From NCBI RefSeq assembly GCF_040199715.1, contig NZ_JBEFNA010000016.1, positions 1 through 39,862 of the forward strand: a stretch of DNA of 39,862 nucleotides, read 5' to 3'. This document shows positions 33,216-39,862 of the stretch, in pieces. Source of the DNA: Fusobacterium sp. SYSU M8D902. GTDB taxonomy: Bacteria; Fusobacteriota; Fusobacteriia; Fusobacteriales; Fusobacteriaceae. A model generated the notes under the pieces. The model did not search any database, was not told the DNA's origin, and saw nothing but the letters and a program-made list of their open reading frames with translations. Numbering within the stretch: position 1 is the stretch's first letter; each line of letters starts with the position of its first letter. The position numbers and the translations under genes were made by a program.

Positions 33216-33839
33216 ATGTATAAGTATTTTGTAGAAGGTGGAATGATGATGTGGCTTTTAGGAGCTTTATCAATCTTAGGCTTAGGAACAATTTTGGAAA
33301 GAACAGCATATTTTTTCAAGAATGAGAGAGATTTAAAGGGGGATTTTAAAGATCAAATCATTACATTGGTTAGAGAGGGAAAAGAGGATGAAGCAATAGA
33401 GCTTTGTGAAAAAACTAATAATTCTGTATCAAGAACAGTTAAAAGCATACTGTTAGCTTATAAATATGAAAATGATATGTACGAAAGCAAGGAGAAACTT
33501 ATGAAAGAAAAGGCTCTTGAACAAATAGAAAATTTAGAAAAAAGGCTTTCTATTTTAGGGATAGTATCATTTATTTCTCCGATGGCAGGGCTTTTAGGTA
33601 CAGTATTAGGTATGATAAAATCTTTTAAGGCAATTGCTTTAGAGGGAGCTGGAGATCCAAATGTAGTAGCAAATGGAATTTCAGAGGCATTGGTAACAAC
33701 AGCAGCTGGACTTTTAATAGCAATACCAGCAATTATAGCATACAATTTTTTTAATAGAAAAGTGGATAAAATTATGATGCAGATAGAAAAAACGTCAACA
33801 GCTTTAATAAATATAAAAAAGAATAGAGATGAGATATAA
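33216..33839 (+). CDS. exbB: TonB-system energiser ExbB (MotA/TolQ/ExbB family)
   Basis: ExbB and ExbD form the proton-driven inner-membrane motor that energises TonB. The 207-residue protein has one N-terminal membrane helix (MMMWLLGALSILGLGTILERTAYF), a cytoplasmic segment, and two further helices. Its C-terminal block includes GLLGTVLGMIKSFKAIA, GISEALVTTAAGLLIAIPAIIAYNFF, the family signature. AAGGAGG precedes the ATG. It is the first gene of the riboswitch-controlled operon, and its TAA overlaps the ATG of exbD by one base. Confidence 0.95.
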   Translation: MYKYFVEGGMMMWLLGALSILGLGTILERTAYFFKNERDLKGDFKDQIITLVREGKEDEAIELCEKTNNSVSRTVKSILLAYKYENDMYESKEKLMKEKALEQIENLEKRLSILGIVSFISPMAGLLGTVLGMIKSFKAIALEGAGDPNVVANGISEALVTTAAGLLIAIPAIIAYNFFNRKVDKIMMQIEKTSTALINIKKNRDEI

Positions 33840-34249
33840 TGAGGGAATTAAAAAGAAAAACAGGAATGGTAAATCCAGATTTGACACCCCTTATAGATGT
33901 GGTTTTTCAATTGTTGATATTTTTTATGTTAGTAACAACATTTAGCCAGTATACTAAATTTGATATGAATCTGCCAAAATCAGATGTGGAGAGTATAGAT
34001 AAACCTGAGGTAAATATAGAATTAATTATAGATAAGAATGAAAAATATTACTTCAAAATTGGAGAAGAATCAACAGAGATAGGGAAAGATGAATTAGAAG
34101 CAAAAGTACAAGAATTTATGAGTGGGAGAAAAGAACAGACATTGGTAGTAAGTGCTGATAAAAACTTGAGATATGAGATAGTGATTGAAACAATGGGAAG
34201 ATTGAAAAATACAGGGATAGAAAAATTAGAGATCAATAGTATAAAGTAG
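33839..34249 (+). CDS. exbD: TonB-system energiser ExbD
   Basis: ExbD is the single-helix proton-channel partner of ExbB. The 136-residue protein has a short cytoplasmic start, then NPDLTPLIDVVFQLLIFFMLVT, where Asp20 is the conserved membrane Asp needed for proton transfer. A periplasmic domain follows (VNIELIIDKNEKYYFKIG, TLVVSADKNLRYEIVIETMG). TAATG overlap with exbB indicates translational coupling, and tonB starts 8 bp later. Confidence 0.95.
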   Translation: MRELKRKTGMVNPDLTPLIDVVFQLLIFFMLVTTFSQYTKFDMNLPKSDVESIDKPEVNIELIIDKNEKYYFKIGEESTEIGKDELEAKVQEFMSGRKEQTLVVSADKNLRYEIVIETMGRLKNTGIEKLEINSIK

Positions 34250-34257
34250 GTGAGAAG

Positions 34258-34962
34258 ATGAAATTTTATCTATTTTCATTTATTATTCATATGATTCTAT
34301 TTTTTTCTGTTATAAAACTTCCAAAAAATGAAGTTAAATTGGATAGTAAAAATGTAGTAGTGTATCTCAATGAATTGAAGATAGAGGGAGAAAATACTCC
34401 AGAACCAGCACCAATAAAGAATGTAGAACCACCAAAGGAAAAAGTTGAGAAAAAAATAGAAAAAAAAGAGATAAAGAAAATTGAAAAAAAGATTGAAAAG
34501 AAACTTGAAAAGAAACTTGAAAAGAAAAAAATTGTAAAGAAAGTTAAGGAAGAAGTAGAGAGTAAAGTAGAAGAAAAGATAACTGAAGGAGTAGAAATAG
34601 CAGGTGTAAATAAAAATGTGAATGAATTAGATGGACTTGTAAAAGATGGAACTGGAACATATATTGGAGATCAAAAAAGTAATCAAGGAATAGGATATAA
34701 AATAAAAAGAGAAGTTGATCCTAATTATCCTATGATGGCTAAAAAAATAGGATTTAAAGATGAGGTTGTTATCAAAACAAAATTTTTAGTGGGACTTAAT
34801 GGAAAGGTAGAGGAAATTATATTTTTGAATGATTACACAAAATATGGATTTCAGAAAGAAGTAGAGAAAGCACTAAAAAAATGGGAATTTGAGCCAATAG
34901 TTTATAAAAATAAAAAAATAAAAATGTATTTTTATAAAGATTTTAGGTTTAATGTAAAGTAA
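34258..34962 (+). CDS. tonB: TonB energy transducer
   Basis: TonB spans the periplasm and passes energy from ExbBD to outer-membrane receptors. The 234-residue protein has an N-terminal signal anchor (FYLFSFIIHMILFFSVI), then a periplasmic spacer built not of the usual Pro-rich repeat but of short EKK(I/L) units (about residues 60-105, e.g. KKIEKKLEKKLEKKK). The C-terminal TonB domain is NYPMMAKKIGFKDEVVIKTKF to KWEFEPIVYKNKKIKMYFYKD. The repeat is also visible in DNA as tandem 15-nt units at 34492-34526. Its place before the receptor gene suggests a TonB dedicated to this system. Confidence 0.92.
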   Translation: MKFYLFSFIIHMILFFSVIKLPKNEVKLDSKNVVVYLNELKIEGENTPEPAPIKNVEPPKEKVEKKIEKKEIKKIEKKIEKKLEKKLEKKKIVKKVKEEVESKVEEKITEGVEIAGVNKNVNELDGLVKDGTGTYIGDQKSNQGIGYKIKREVDPNYPMMAKKIGFKDEVVIKTKFLVGLNGKVEEIIFLNDYTKYGFQKEVEKALKKWEFEPIVYKNKKIKMYFYKDFRFNVK

Positions 34963-34997
34963 AAATAAATAAAAATAAAAAAATATCTGGAGGAGTA

Positions 34998-37025
34998 ATG
35001 AAAAAATATTTAGTAATTGCTGCAATAGTAGCTGTAGGAACAACACTATTAGCAGAAGAAAAGTTAGAGGGAACAAAATTAGATGAGACAGTAATATCTA
35101 CTGAAAATTTTGAAACGAATGTAAGAAGTATACCTGCAAATGTAAGTATAATAACTAATCAAGAATTAATAGAAAGTGGAGCAAAAGATTTGGTAGATGC
35201 TTTAAAAAATGTTCCTGGAGTAAGAGTAACAAGATATGCAGGAACAATTAAATTTGATATTAGAGGGTTAAACTCTATGTATAGTGATAGAAATGCATTA
35301 ATAACATTAGATGGAGTTCCAGTGGAGGCACAACAAATTTCTAATTTACCTATGAATATGATAGAAAAAATAGAAATTATACCTGGTGGAGGAAATATTC
35401 TTTACGGAGATAAAGCAATAGGTGGTATTGTAAATGTGATAACTAAGAGTACTGAAAATAGGAAGAATTATGGTTCTCTTTTTGGAGAATTAGGAAATCA
35501 TAGTAGTAAGAAAATGGGAGTGAATTTTGGAACAAAAGTGAAAAATATACTTGTTGATGGGGGATATATTAGTTCAAAAAATGATGGCTGGAGAGATCAC
35601 GAAAACTTTGAAAATGACACCTTTAATATAAAAGCAAAATATTTGTTAGAAAATGGAGATGTTGAGTATAAATATACTTATACAGAGGATAAAGATTTAA
35701 AAGGAGTGGCAGTTCCACGTGTTGTAGACAGAAAAGATCCTGGAAAAATAGCAGGAGGAAAATATAAATCACAAGATCATTATATAAAATATAGAAAAGA
35801 TGTAAGTGATAATTTAGAATTTTTACTATATGGAAATTATTATGAGAAAGAGAATGATAGTTTTAAAAGATACAAAAATTCAAATTATTATGGTTATTTT
35901 ATAAAAGACAATGATGAAATAAGAAAATATATAAAGTCACAAATAAAATATAAATATTCAAATAAAAATTATACTATTTTAGGAATGGATTATTTAGATG
36001 AAAGATTAAAACCAGATGTTACTTCAAAAGAGTTTAAAGAGGTTACAGGAATGGGAACAAACGGAAATACAATTACTGGAAAAAAATGGGTGGAAACAGG
36101 AGAATCAAAAAAGGAGAATTTTGGAGTTTTTTTGAGTAATCATATTTTTTATAACAAATTTCAGTTTATTCAAGGGATTAGATATGATAAGGCAGAGTAT
36201 GATTTTTATTGGAGAAATGGAAAGTTAAATAGTTTTGAAAAAATAGGACAAAATGATAGAGGAAAATATGAAAATTACTCTTTAGAATTAGCTATGAATT
36301 ATGATTATTCAGATAGTGGAATGACGTATTTATCATATAATAGAGCATTTAGAACTCCTACAGTAGGAGAAATGAGATATACTAGAAATTCTGAAAAGTT
36401 AAAGCCACAAGTTCAAGATACAATAGAATTAGGTGTAAAGGATTATATTTATGATACTTTTATTTCAGCTTCAACTTTTTATAAAAAAACTCAAGATGAA
36501 ATTTACTCAGCTATCCCACCAGAATTTACAGGAATGGTAAACTATAATATTGGAACAACAGAGAGAATAGGAGTAGAAATTTATGTAGAACACTATATAG
36601 GAAAAGCTACTTTAAAAGGATCAGCAACATATCTAAAGACCAAAGTTATTGATGGACAATATGCTGGAGTTGAAATTCCAAGTGTGCCAAGTTGGAAATT
36701 ATCTACTGGATTAAAGTATGATTTTACTGATAAATTTTCAACTTCAATAGATATGCTTTATTATAGTGATATGTATGATCTTGATGATTTAGAAAATAAA
36801 AGAGGAAAAAATACAGGTGGATATACAACATTTGACATCTCTTCTTATTATAAAGTGAATGATAATTTAATGTTGACAGCAAGAATTGAAAATATTTTTG
36901 ATAAAAAGTATGATGAATATGCAGGATATTGGGATGATAATTATGATGGTGTTTGGAAATACAGAAGACAATATTATCCAGCTATTGGAAGAACAATTAC
37001 AGCAGGATTTATTTATAGTTTTTAA
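34998..37025 (+). CDS. btuB: TonB-dependent outer-membrane receptor, probable corrinoid receptor (BtuB-like)
   Basis: This 675-residue protein is a TonB-dependent receptor, expected to bring cobalamin or other corrinoids through the outer membrane. A signal peptide (KKYLVIAAIVAVGTTLLA) is followed by a TonB-box-like stretch (LDETVIST) and a plug domain (about 40-160: NVSIITNQELIESGAKDLVD, VPGVRVTRYAGTIKFDIRGL, ITLDGVPVEAQQ, IEIIPGGGNILYGDKAIGG). The remainder is a beta-barrel with aromatic strands. The receptor C-terminus is NIFDKKYDEYAGYW to TAGFIYSF, ending in the outer-membrane Phe. GGAGGAG precedes the ATG. The riboswitch and BtuFCD-type genes support corrinoid specificity. The first 95 nt are nearly identical to the start of a second receptor gene at 39768. 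Confidence 0.85.
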   Translation: MKKYLVIAAIVAVGTTLLAEEKLEGTKLDETVISTENFETNVRSIPANVSIITNQELIESGAKDLVDALKNVPGVRVTRYAGTIKFDIRGLNSMYSDRNALITLDGVPVEAQQISNLPMNMIEKIEIIPGGGNILYGDKAIGGIVNVITKSTENRKNYGSLFGELGNHSSKKMGVNFGTKVKNILVDGGYISSKNDGWRDHENFENDTFNIKAKYLLENGDVEYKYTYTEDKDLKGVAVPRVVDRKDPGKIAGGKYKSQDHYIKYRKDVSDNLEFLLYGNYYEKENDSFKRYKNSNYYGYFIKDNDEIRKYIKSQIKYKYSNKNYTILGMDYLDERLKPDVTSKEFKEVTGMGTNGNTITGKKWVETGESKKENFGVFLSNHIFYNKFQFIQGIRYDKAEYDFYWRNGKLNSFEKIGQNDRGKYENYSLELAMNYDYSDSGMTYLSYNRAFRTPTVGEMRYTRNSEKLKPQVQDTIELGVKDYIYDTFISASTFYKKTQDEIYSAIPPEFTGMVNYNIGTTERIGVEIYVEHYIGKATLKGSATYLKTKVIDGQYAGVEIPSVPSWKLSTGLKYDFTDKFSTSIDMLYYSDMYDLDDLENKRGKNTGGYTTFDISSYYKVNDNLMLTARIENIFDKKYDEYAGYWDDNYDGVWKYRRQYYPAIGRTITAGFIYSF

Positions 37026-37066
37026 AAAATAACTTATAAATTTTAATGAGAAAGAGAGAAAAGAGT

Positions 37067-37936
37067 ATGAAGAGATTATATCAAAATATAATAGTAATGT
37101 TATTTATTTTAGGAGGGTTAGCATATGCTAACCCTCCTAGAAGAGCTATATCAACAGCACAGTTTACAACAGAGATACTTTTAAGTATAGGAGCAGAAGA
37201 AAAATTAATAGGGACAGCTTATTTGGATAGTGAAATTTTACCAGAGTTAAAAGAAAAATATGATAAAGTTCCTGTTTTATCAAATAAACTACCTACTAAA
37301 GAGAAGTTTTATTCACAAAATCCAGATTTTTTAACAGGGTGGCCCTCTGTATTAACACCAGCAAATTTAGGACCGCTTGAAGAATTAAATGAGAATGGAG
37401 TTCAAGTGTATATAATGAAATCTGTAAATAGTAACAATATAGAGGATGTTTTCTCGGATATTTTAAAGTATGGAGAGATTTTTGAATTACAAGAAAATGC
37501 TCAAAATGTAGTAAATGAAATGAAAGAGGATTTAGAAAAAATAAAAAATAAATTACCAAAAGAAAAAATAAAGGTTTTTCCATATGATAGTGGGGAGGGA
37601 GTACCATTTGTAGTTGGAGGACAAGGAATGGGAAATACAATAATTGAACTAGCTGGTGGAGAAAACATATTTAAAGATATAAACTCTAGTTTTGGTAATG
37701 GAAGTTGGGAAAAAGCTTTAGTAGAGGATCCAGAGGTTATTTTAATAGTGGACTATGGAGATACTTCATATGAAAAGAAAGTAGAGTATATAAAACAAAG
37801 ATCTATATTAAAAGATTTAGATGCAGTAAAAAATAATAGGTTTATAAAAATTGAATTAGCTGACATATCTTCAGGTGTGAGAAATGTTAAGGCAATAAAA
37901 AAATTAGCTAAAGAGCTTCATAGTATAGAAATTTAA
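37067..37936 (+). CDS. btuF: ABC transporter substrate-binding protein, probable corrinoid-binding (BtuF-like)
   Basis: A periplasmic binding protein of the TroA/BtuF-FecB class, predicted to pass corrinoid from the receptor to the inner-membrane importer. I chose ATG 37067 (289 residues) with signal peptide KRLYQNIIVMLFILGGLAYA; ATG 37046 is also in frame but lacks a ribosome binding site and adds a charged stretch before the signal. The mature protein has no lipobox, unlike MglB here. It shows RRAISTAQFTTEILLSIGA, QNPDFLTGW and a helical linker, then VEDPEVILIVDYG. Substrate assignment rests on the riboswitch. A perfect 30-bp palindrome at 37110-37139 covers the end of the signal-peptide codons. 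The stop lies 14 bp before the preferred btuC start. Confidence 0.8.
   Translation: MKRLYQNIIVMLFILGGLAYANPPRRAISTAQFTTEILLSIGAEEKLIGTAYLDSEILPELKEKYDKVPVLSNKLPTKEKFYSQNPDFLTGWPSVLTPANLGPLEELNENGVQVYIMKSVNSNNIEDVFSDILKYGEIFELQENAQNVVNEMKEDLEKIKNKLPKEKIKVFPYDSGEGVPFVVGGQGMGNTIIELAGGENIFKDINSSFGNGSWEKALVEDPEVILIVDYGDTSYEKKVEYIKQRSILKDLDAVKNNRFIKIELADISSGVRNVKAIKKLAKELHSIEI
37110..37139. repeat. 30-bp perfect palindrome inside the btuF-like gene
   Basis: TAGGAGGGTTAGCAT followed directly by its reverse complement, with no spacer. It encodes the end of the signal peptide (LGGLAYANPPR). In mRNA it would fold into a stable hairpin of about 12 to 13 bp whose 5' arm contains AGGAGGG. It is not followed by a T run. 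Confidence 0.85.
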
Positions 37937-37950
37937 AAAGAGTGTGGAAA

Positions 37951-38991
37951 ATGGAGAGAATTTTAAAAAATTATAAATTATTATTTTTGGTACTATTAAT
38001 TCTCCTATTTATAGTAATGACTTTTTCTATTACTTTGGGAAGTGTATCTTTAAAATCTGAGCAAGTTTGGAAGATAGTTATCAATAATATGATGAAAAAA
38101 GAGATATTTTTAAAGGATTGGAAAAGTAATATAGAGATAATAGTGTGGAAATTAAGGGTTCCAAGAGTGATAACAGGAGTTTTAGCAGGGGCAAGTTTGT
38201 CTTTGATAGGGATTTTAATGCAGTGCTTAACAAAAAATCCACTAGCAAGTCCATATATTTTAGGAATTTCAGCAGGAGCAAGTACAGGAGCAGTAGGGGC
38301 AATACTATTTTTAGGAGGTAGTCTTCTATTTATATCAGGTGGAGCATTTTTAATGGGAACTTTTACCTCTATACTTGTATTTTATTTAGCTGGAAGAAAT
38401 GGAGAATTTTCAAGTACAAAATTAGTTTTAATAGGGGTAGCGATATCCTCATTATTTTCGGGAATAACAACCTTAATGATAACATTAGCACCACAGGGGC
38501 AGAAGATTCAAGGAGCTTTATTTTGGTTAGCTGGAAGTTTAGCAGGATCAAATTGGAGCTATATTCCTTTAATGACAATCTCTTTAATTTTAAGTGTTCT
38601 AGTTTGTTTTTATTATTATAAAGAATTAAATATCTTGACTACAGGAGATGAAATAGCTTCAACAATGGGAGTAGATATTGAAAAATTAAGAGTTATAATA
38701 GTTATAATTTCTACATTATTAACAGGAATAGTAGTTTCAAATACAGGAGTAATAGGATTTATAGGATTAGTTATACCACATATTACGAGAGGAATAGTAG
38801 GTGGAAACCATAAGAAAGTAATTCCTATAGCTGTGGTTTTAGGCGGAATTTTTCTACTGTTAACAGATATTTTTACAAGAGTTTTATTTAAATCACAAGA
38901 AATTCCAATAGGAGTGATAACTTCTATAATGGGAGCTCCTTTTTTTCTACAAATGTTAAAAAATAAAAATTATAAATTTGGAGGTAAGTAA
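37951..38991 (+). CDS. btuC: ABC transporter permease, FecCD/BtuC family
   Basis: A FecCD-family permease of about ten membrane helices that, as a homodimer, forms the import channel for vitamin B12 or siderophores. Characteristic segments are WKLRVPRVITGVLAGASLSLIGILMQCLTKNPLASPYILGISAGASTGAVGA, split by the helix boundaries, and later TGVIGFIGLVIPHITRGIVGGNHKKVIP, which holds the GLVIPH coupling region to the ATPase. ATG 37951 gives 346 residues; an upstream in-frame GTG (37942) is a less likely start because it has no ribosome binding site. The gene end overlaps the ribosome binding site of the ATPase gene. Confidence 0.9.
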   Translation: MERILKNYKLLFLVLLILLFIVMTFSITLGSVSLKSEQVWKIVINNMMKKEIFLKDWKSNIEIIVWKLRVPRVITGVLAGASLSLIGILMQCLTKNPLASPYILGISAGASTGAVGAILFLGGSLLFISGGAFLMGTFTSILVFYLAGRNGEFSSTKLVLIGVAISSLFSGITTLMITLAPQGQKIQGALFWLAGSLAGSNWSYIPLMTISLILSVLVCFYYYKELNILTTGDEIASTMGVDIEKLRVIIVIISTLLTGIVVSNTGVIGFIGLVIPHITRGIVGGNHKKVIPIAVVLGGIFLLLTDIFTRVLFKSQEIPIGVITSIMGAPFFLQMLKNKNYKFGGK

Positions 38992-38995
38992 TATT

Positions 38996-39742
38996 ATGAT
39001 AGAGGTTGAAAATCTGTACTATGATATAGATACAACTCAAATATTAAAAGATATATCATTAAAGGTATTAAAAAATAAATTTGTAGGAATAATAGGACCA
39101 AATGGTTGTGGTAAAAGTACATTATTAAAAAATATTTATAAAGTTTTAAAATATAAAAGTGGGACAATAAAAATAGAAAATATAGATATATTAACAATGA
39201 ATTCAAAGCAGTTAGCAAAAAAATTAGCTGTATTGAGTCAAAAACAAGGGTTAAATTTTGATTTTACAGTAAAAGAAATTGTTGAAATGGGAAGATATAT
39301 TCATCAAAATAGAATTTTTTCTAAAGAAAATAATGGCATAGTAGAGGAAGCTTTAAAACAGGTAGGATTATATAATTTAAAAGATAGAAGCATATTATCC
39401 TTATCAGGAGGAGAGATACAAAGAGCATTTATAGCAAGAGCATTGGCACAAGATAGTGAAATTTTAATTTTAGATGAACCAACCAATCATTTAGATATTA
39501 AATATCAATTAGAAATAATGAAAGTAATAAAAGGGATGGGAAAAACAGTTCTTGCTGTAATTCATGATATGAATATAGCGAGTACATATTGTGATTATGT
39601 TTATGCTATGAAAAATGGTGAAATAGTTAAAAGTGGAGTAGTAGAGGAAGTTTTTACACCTGAGAATATAAAAAGAATATTTGAAGTTGAATGTGAAGTG
39701 GTTAGACATCCTAGTAATAAACGACCTGTGATTATTTTTTAA
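38996..39742 (+). CDS. btuD: ABC transporter ATP-binding protein, BtuD/FecE family
   Basis: The ATPase of the probable corrinoid importer, working on the cytoplasmic side with the BtuC-like permease. The 248 residues contain Walker A GPNGCGKST (34-42), a Q-loop around LAVLSQKQGLNFDF, signature LSGGE (136-140) with EIQRAFIARALAQ, Walker B ILILDEPTNHLD and the H-loop VIHDMNIAS. I chose ATG 38996: GGAGG at 38980-38984 lies upstream, whereas the in-frame TTG 38978 overlaps that site. The start lies 4 bp after the permease stop codon. It is followed 25 bp later by a second receptor gene. Confidence 0.92.
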   Translation: MIEVENLYYDIDTTQILKDISLKVLKNKFVGIIGPNGCGKSTLLKNIYKVLKYKSGTIKIENIDILTMNSKQLAKKLAVLSQKQGLNFDFTVKEIVEMGRYIHQNRIFSKENNGIVEEALKQVGLYNLKDRSILSLSGGEIQRAFIARALAQDSEILILDEPTNHLDIKYQLEIMKVIKGMGKTVLAVIHDMNIASTYCDYVYAMKNGEIVKSGVVEEVFTPENIKRIFEVECEVVRHPSNKRPVIIF

Positions 39743-39767
39743 TTTTGAAATTAATTAGGAGATGGAA

Positions 39768-39862
39768 ATGAAAAAATATTTAGTGATTGCTGCAATAGTA
39801 GCTGTAGGAACAACACTATTAGCAGAAGAAAAGTTAGAGGGAACAAAATTAGATGAGACAGT
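39768..39862 (+). CDS. Start of a second TonB-dependent receptor gene (5' part only)
   Basis: The window ends 95 nt into an ORF beginning at ATG 39768 with AGGAGATGG upstream. Over these 95 nt it is identical to the first receptor gene (34998-35092) except for one silent change (GTA to GTG in codon 6; 35015 and 39785). It thus encodes the same signal peptide and TonB-box-like start and is almost certainly a second paralogue in the same operon. How far the identity continues is outside the window. Confidence 0.85.
   Translation, partial: MKKYLVIAAIVAVGTTLLAEEKLEGTKLDET

Noticed and set aside
38978-38995. TTG start for the BtuD-like gene
   Set aside because: It overlaps GGAGG itself and adds residues not typical of the family; ATG 38996 is preferred.
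1-39862. CRISPR arrays, tRNA or rRNA genes, insertion sequences and prophage genes
   Set aside because: None seen on reading; the repeats found are operators, hairpins or the duplicated receptor start.

Overview
The window is AT-rich chromosomal DNA with strong AGGAGG ribosome binding sites, TTGACA/TATAAT promoters often carrying a TGn extended -10, and many hairpin-plus-T terminators. Gene content (TonB/ExbBD plus an outer-membrane receptor, MglBAC, L27 with a cleavable N-terminal extension next to its Prp protease, a PD-(D/E)XK/AAA-like protein, many AT-rich codons) points to a Fusobacterium. The complete glycogen operon suggests a glycogen-storing, sugar-fermenting species such as F. mortiferum. 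The genus and species are inferences. No tRNA, rRNA, CRISPR array, IS element or phage gene was seen.

Layout. (1) 1-2559, minus strand: trpS and an orphan LivK-type amino-acid binding lipoprotein. The lipoprotein gene is preceded by a roughly 250-nt leader holding a 31-codon ORF with a Leu-Leu-Leu run, an intrinsic terminator and a potential anti-terminator pairing, which looks like an undescribed attenuator. (2) 2641-8336: a ROK sugar kinase, the mglBAC galactose/glucose ABC transporter and a secreted LprI-like protein. (3) 8404-12416: a LytS/LytTR two-component system divergent from a CstA-family transporter, with three direct repeats of exactly 21 bp between them. (4) 12548-20534: mostly housekeeping genes: a YgiQ-type radical SAM protein, der, a MATE exporter, flavodoxin, tcdA, rplU-prp-rpmA and two unknown small proteins. 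(5) 20717-22345: a lone AAA-like/PD-(D/E)XK protein. (6) 22426-32873: a TrmB-like regulator followed by malQ-glgP-glgB-glgC-glgD-glgA, a complete glycogen synthesis and breakdown operon. (7) 32938-39862: a promoter, a cobalamin riboswitch with a terminator platform, then exbB-exbD-tonB-receptor-binding protein-permease-ATPase. The window ends in the start of a second receptor gene whose first 95 nt differ from the first receptor at one base.

How it works together. Hexoses entering through MglBAC can be phosphorylated by the ROK kinase and stored through GlgC/GlgD/GlgA/GlgB, then mobilised by GlgP and MalQ. The last operon forms a complete energised corrinoid import route across both membranes, shut down by cobalamin through the riboswitch. 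The observations most worth follow-up are the livK leader, the phased LytTR-type repeats, a 30-bp perfect palindrome inside the btuF-like signal-peptide region, and the duplicated receptor start.
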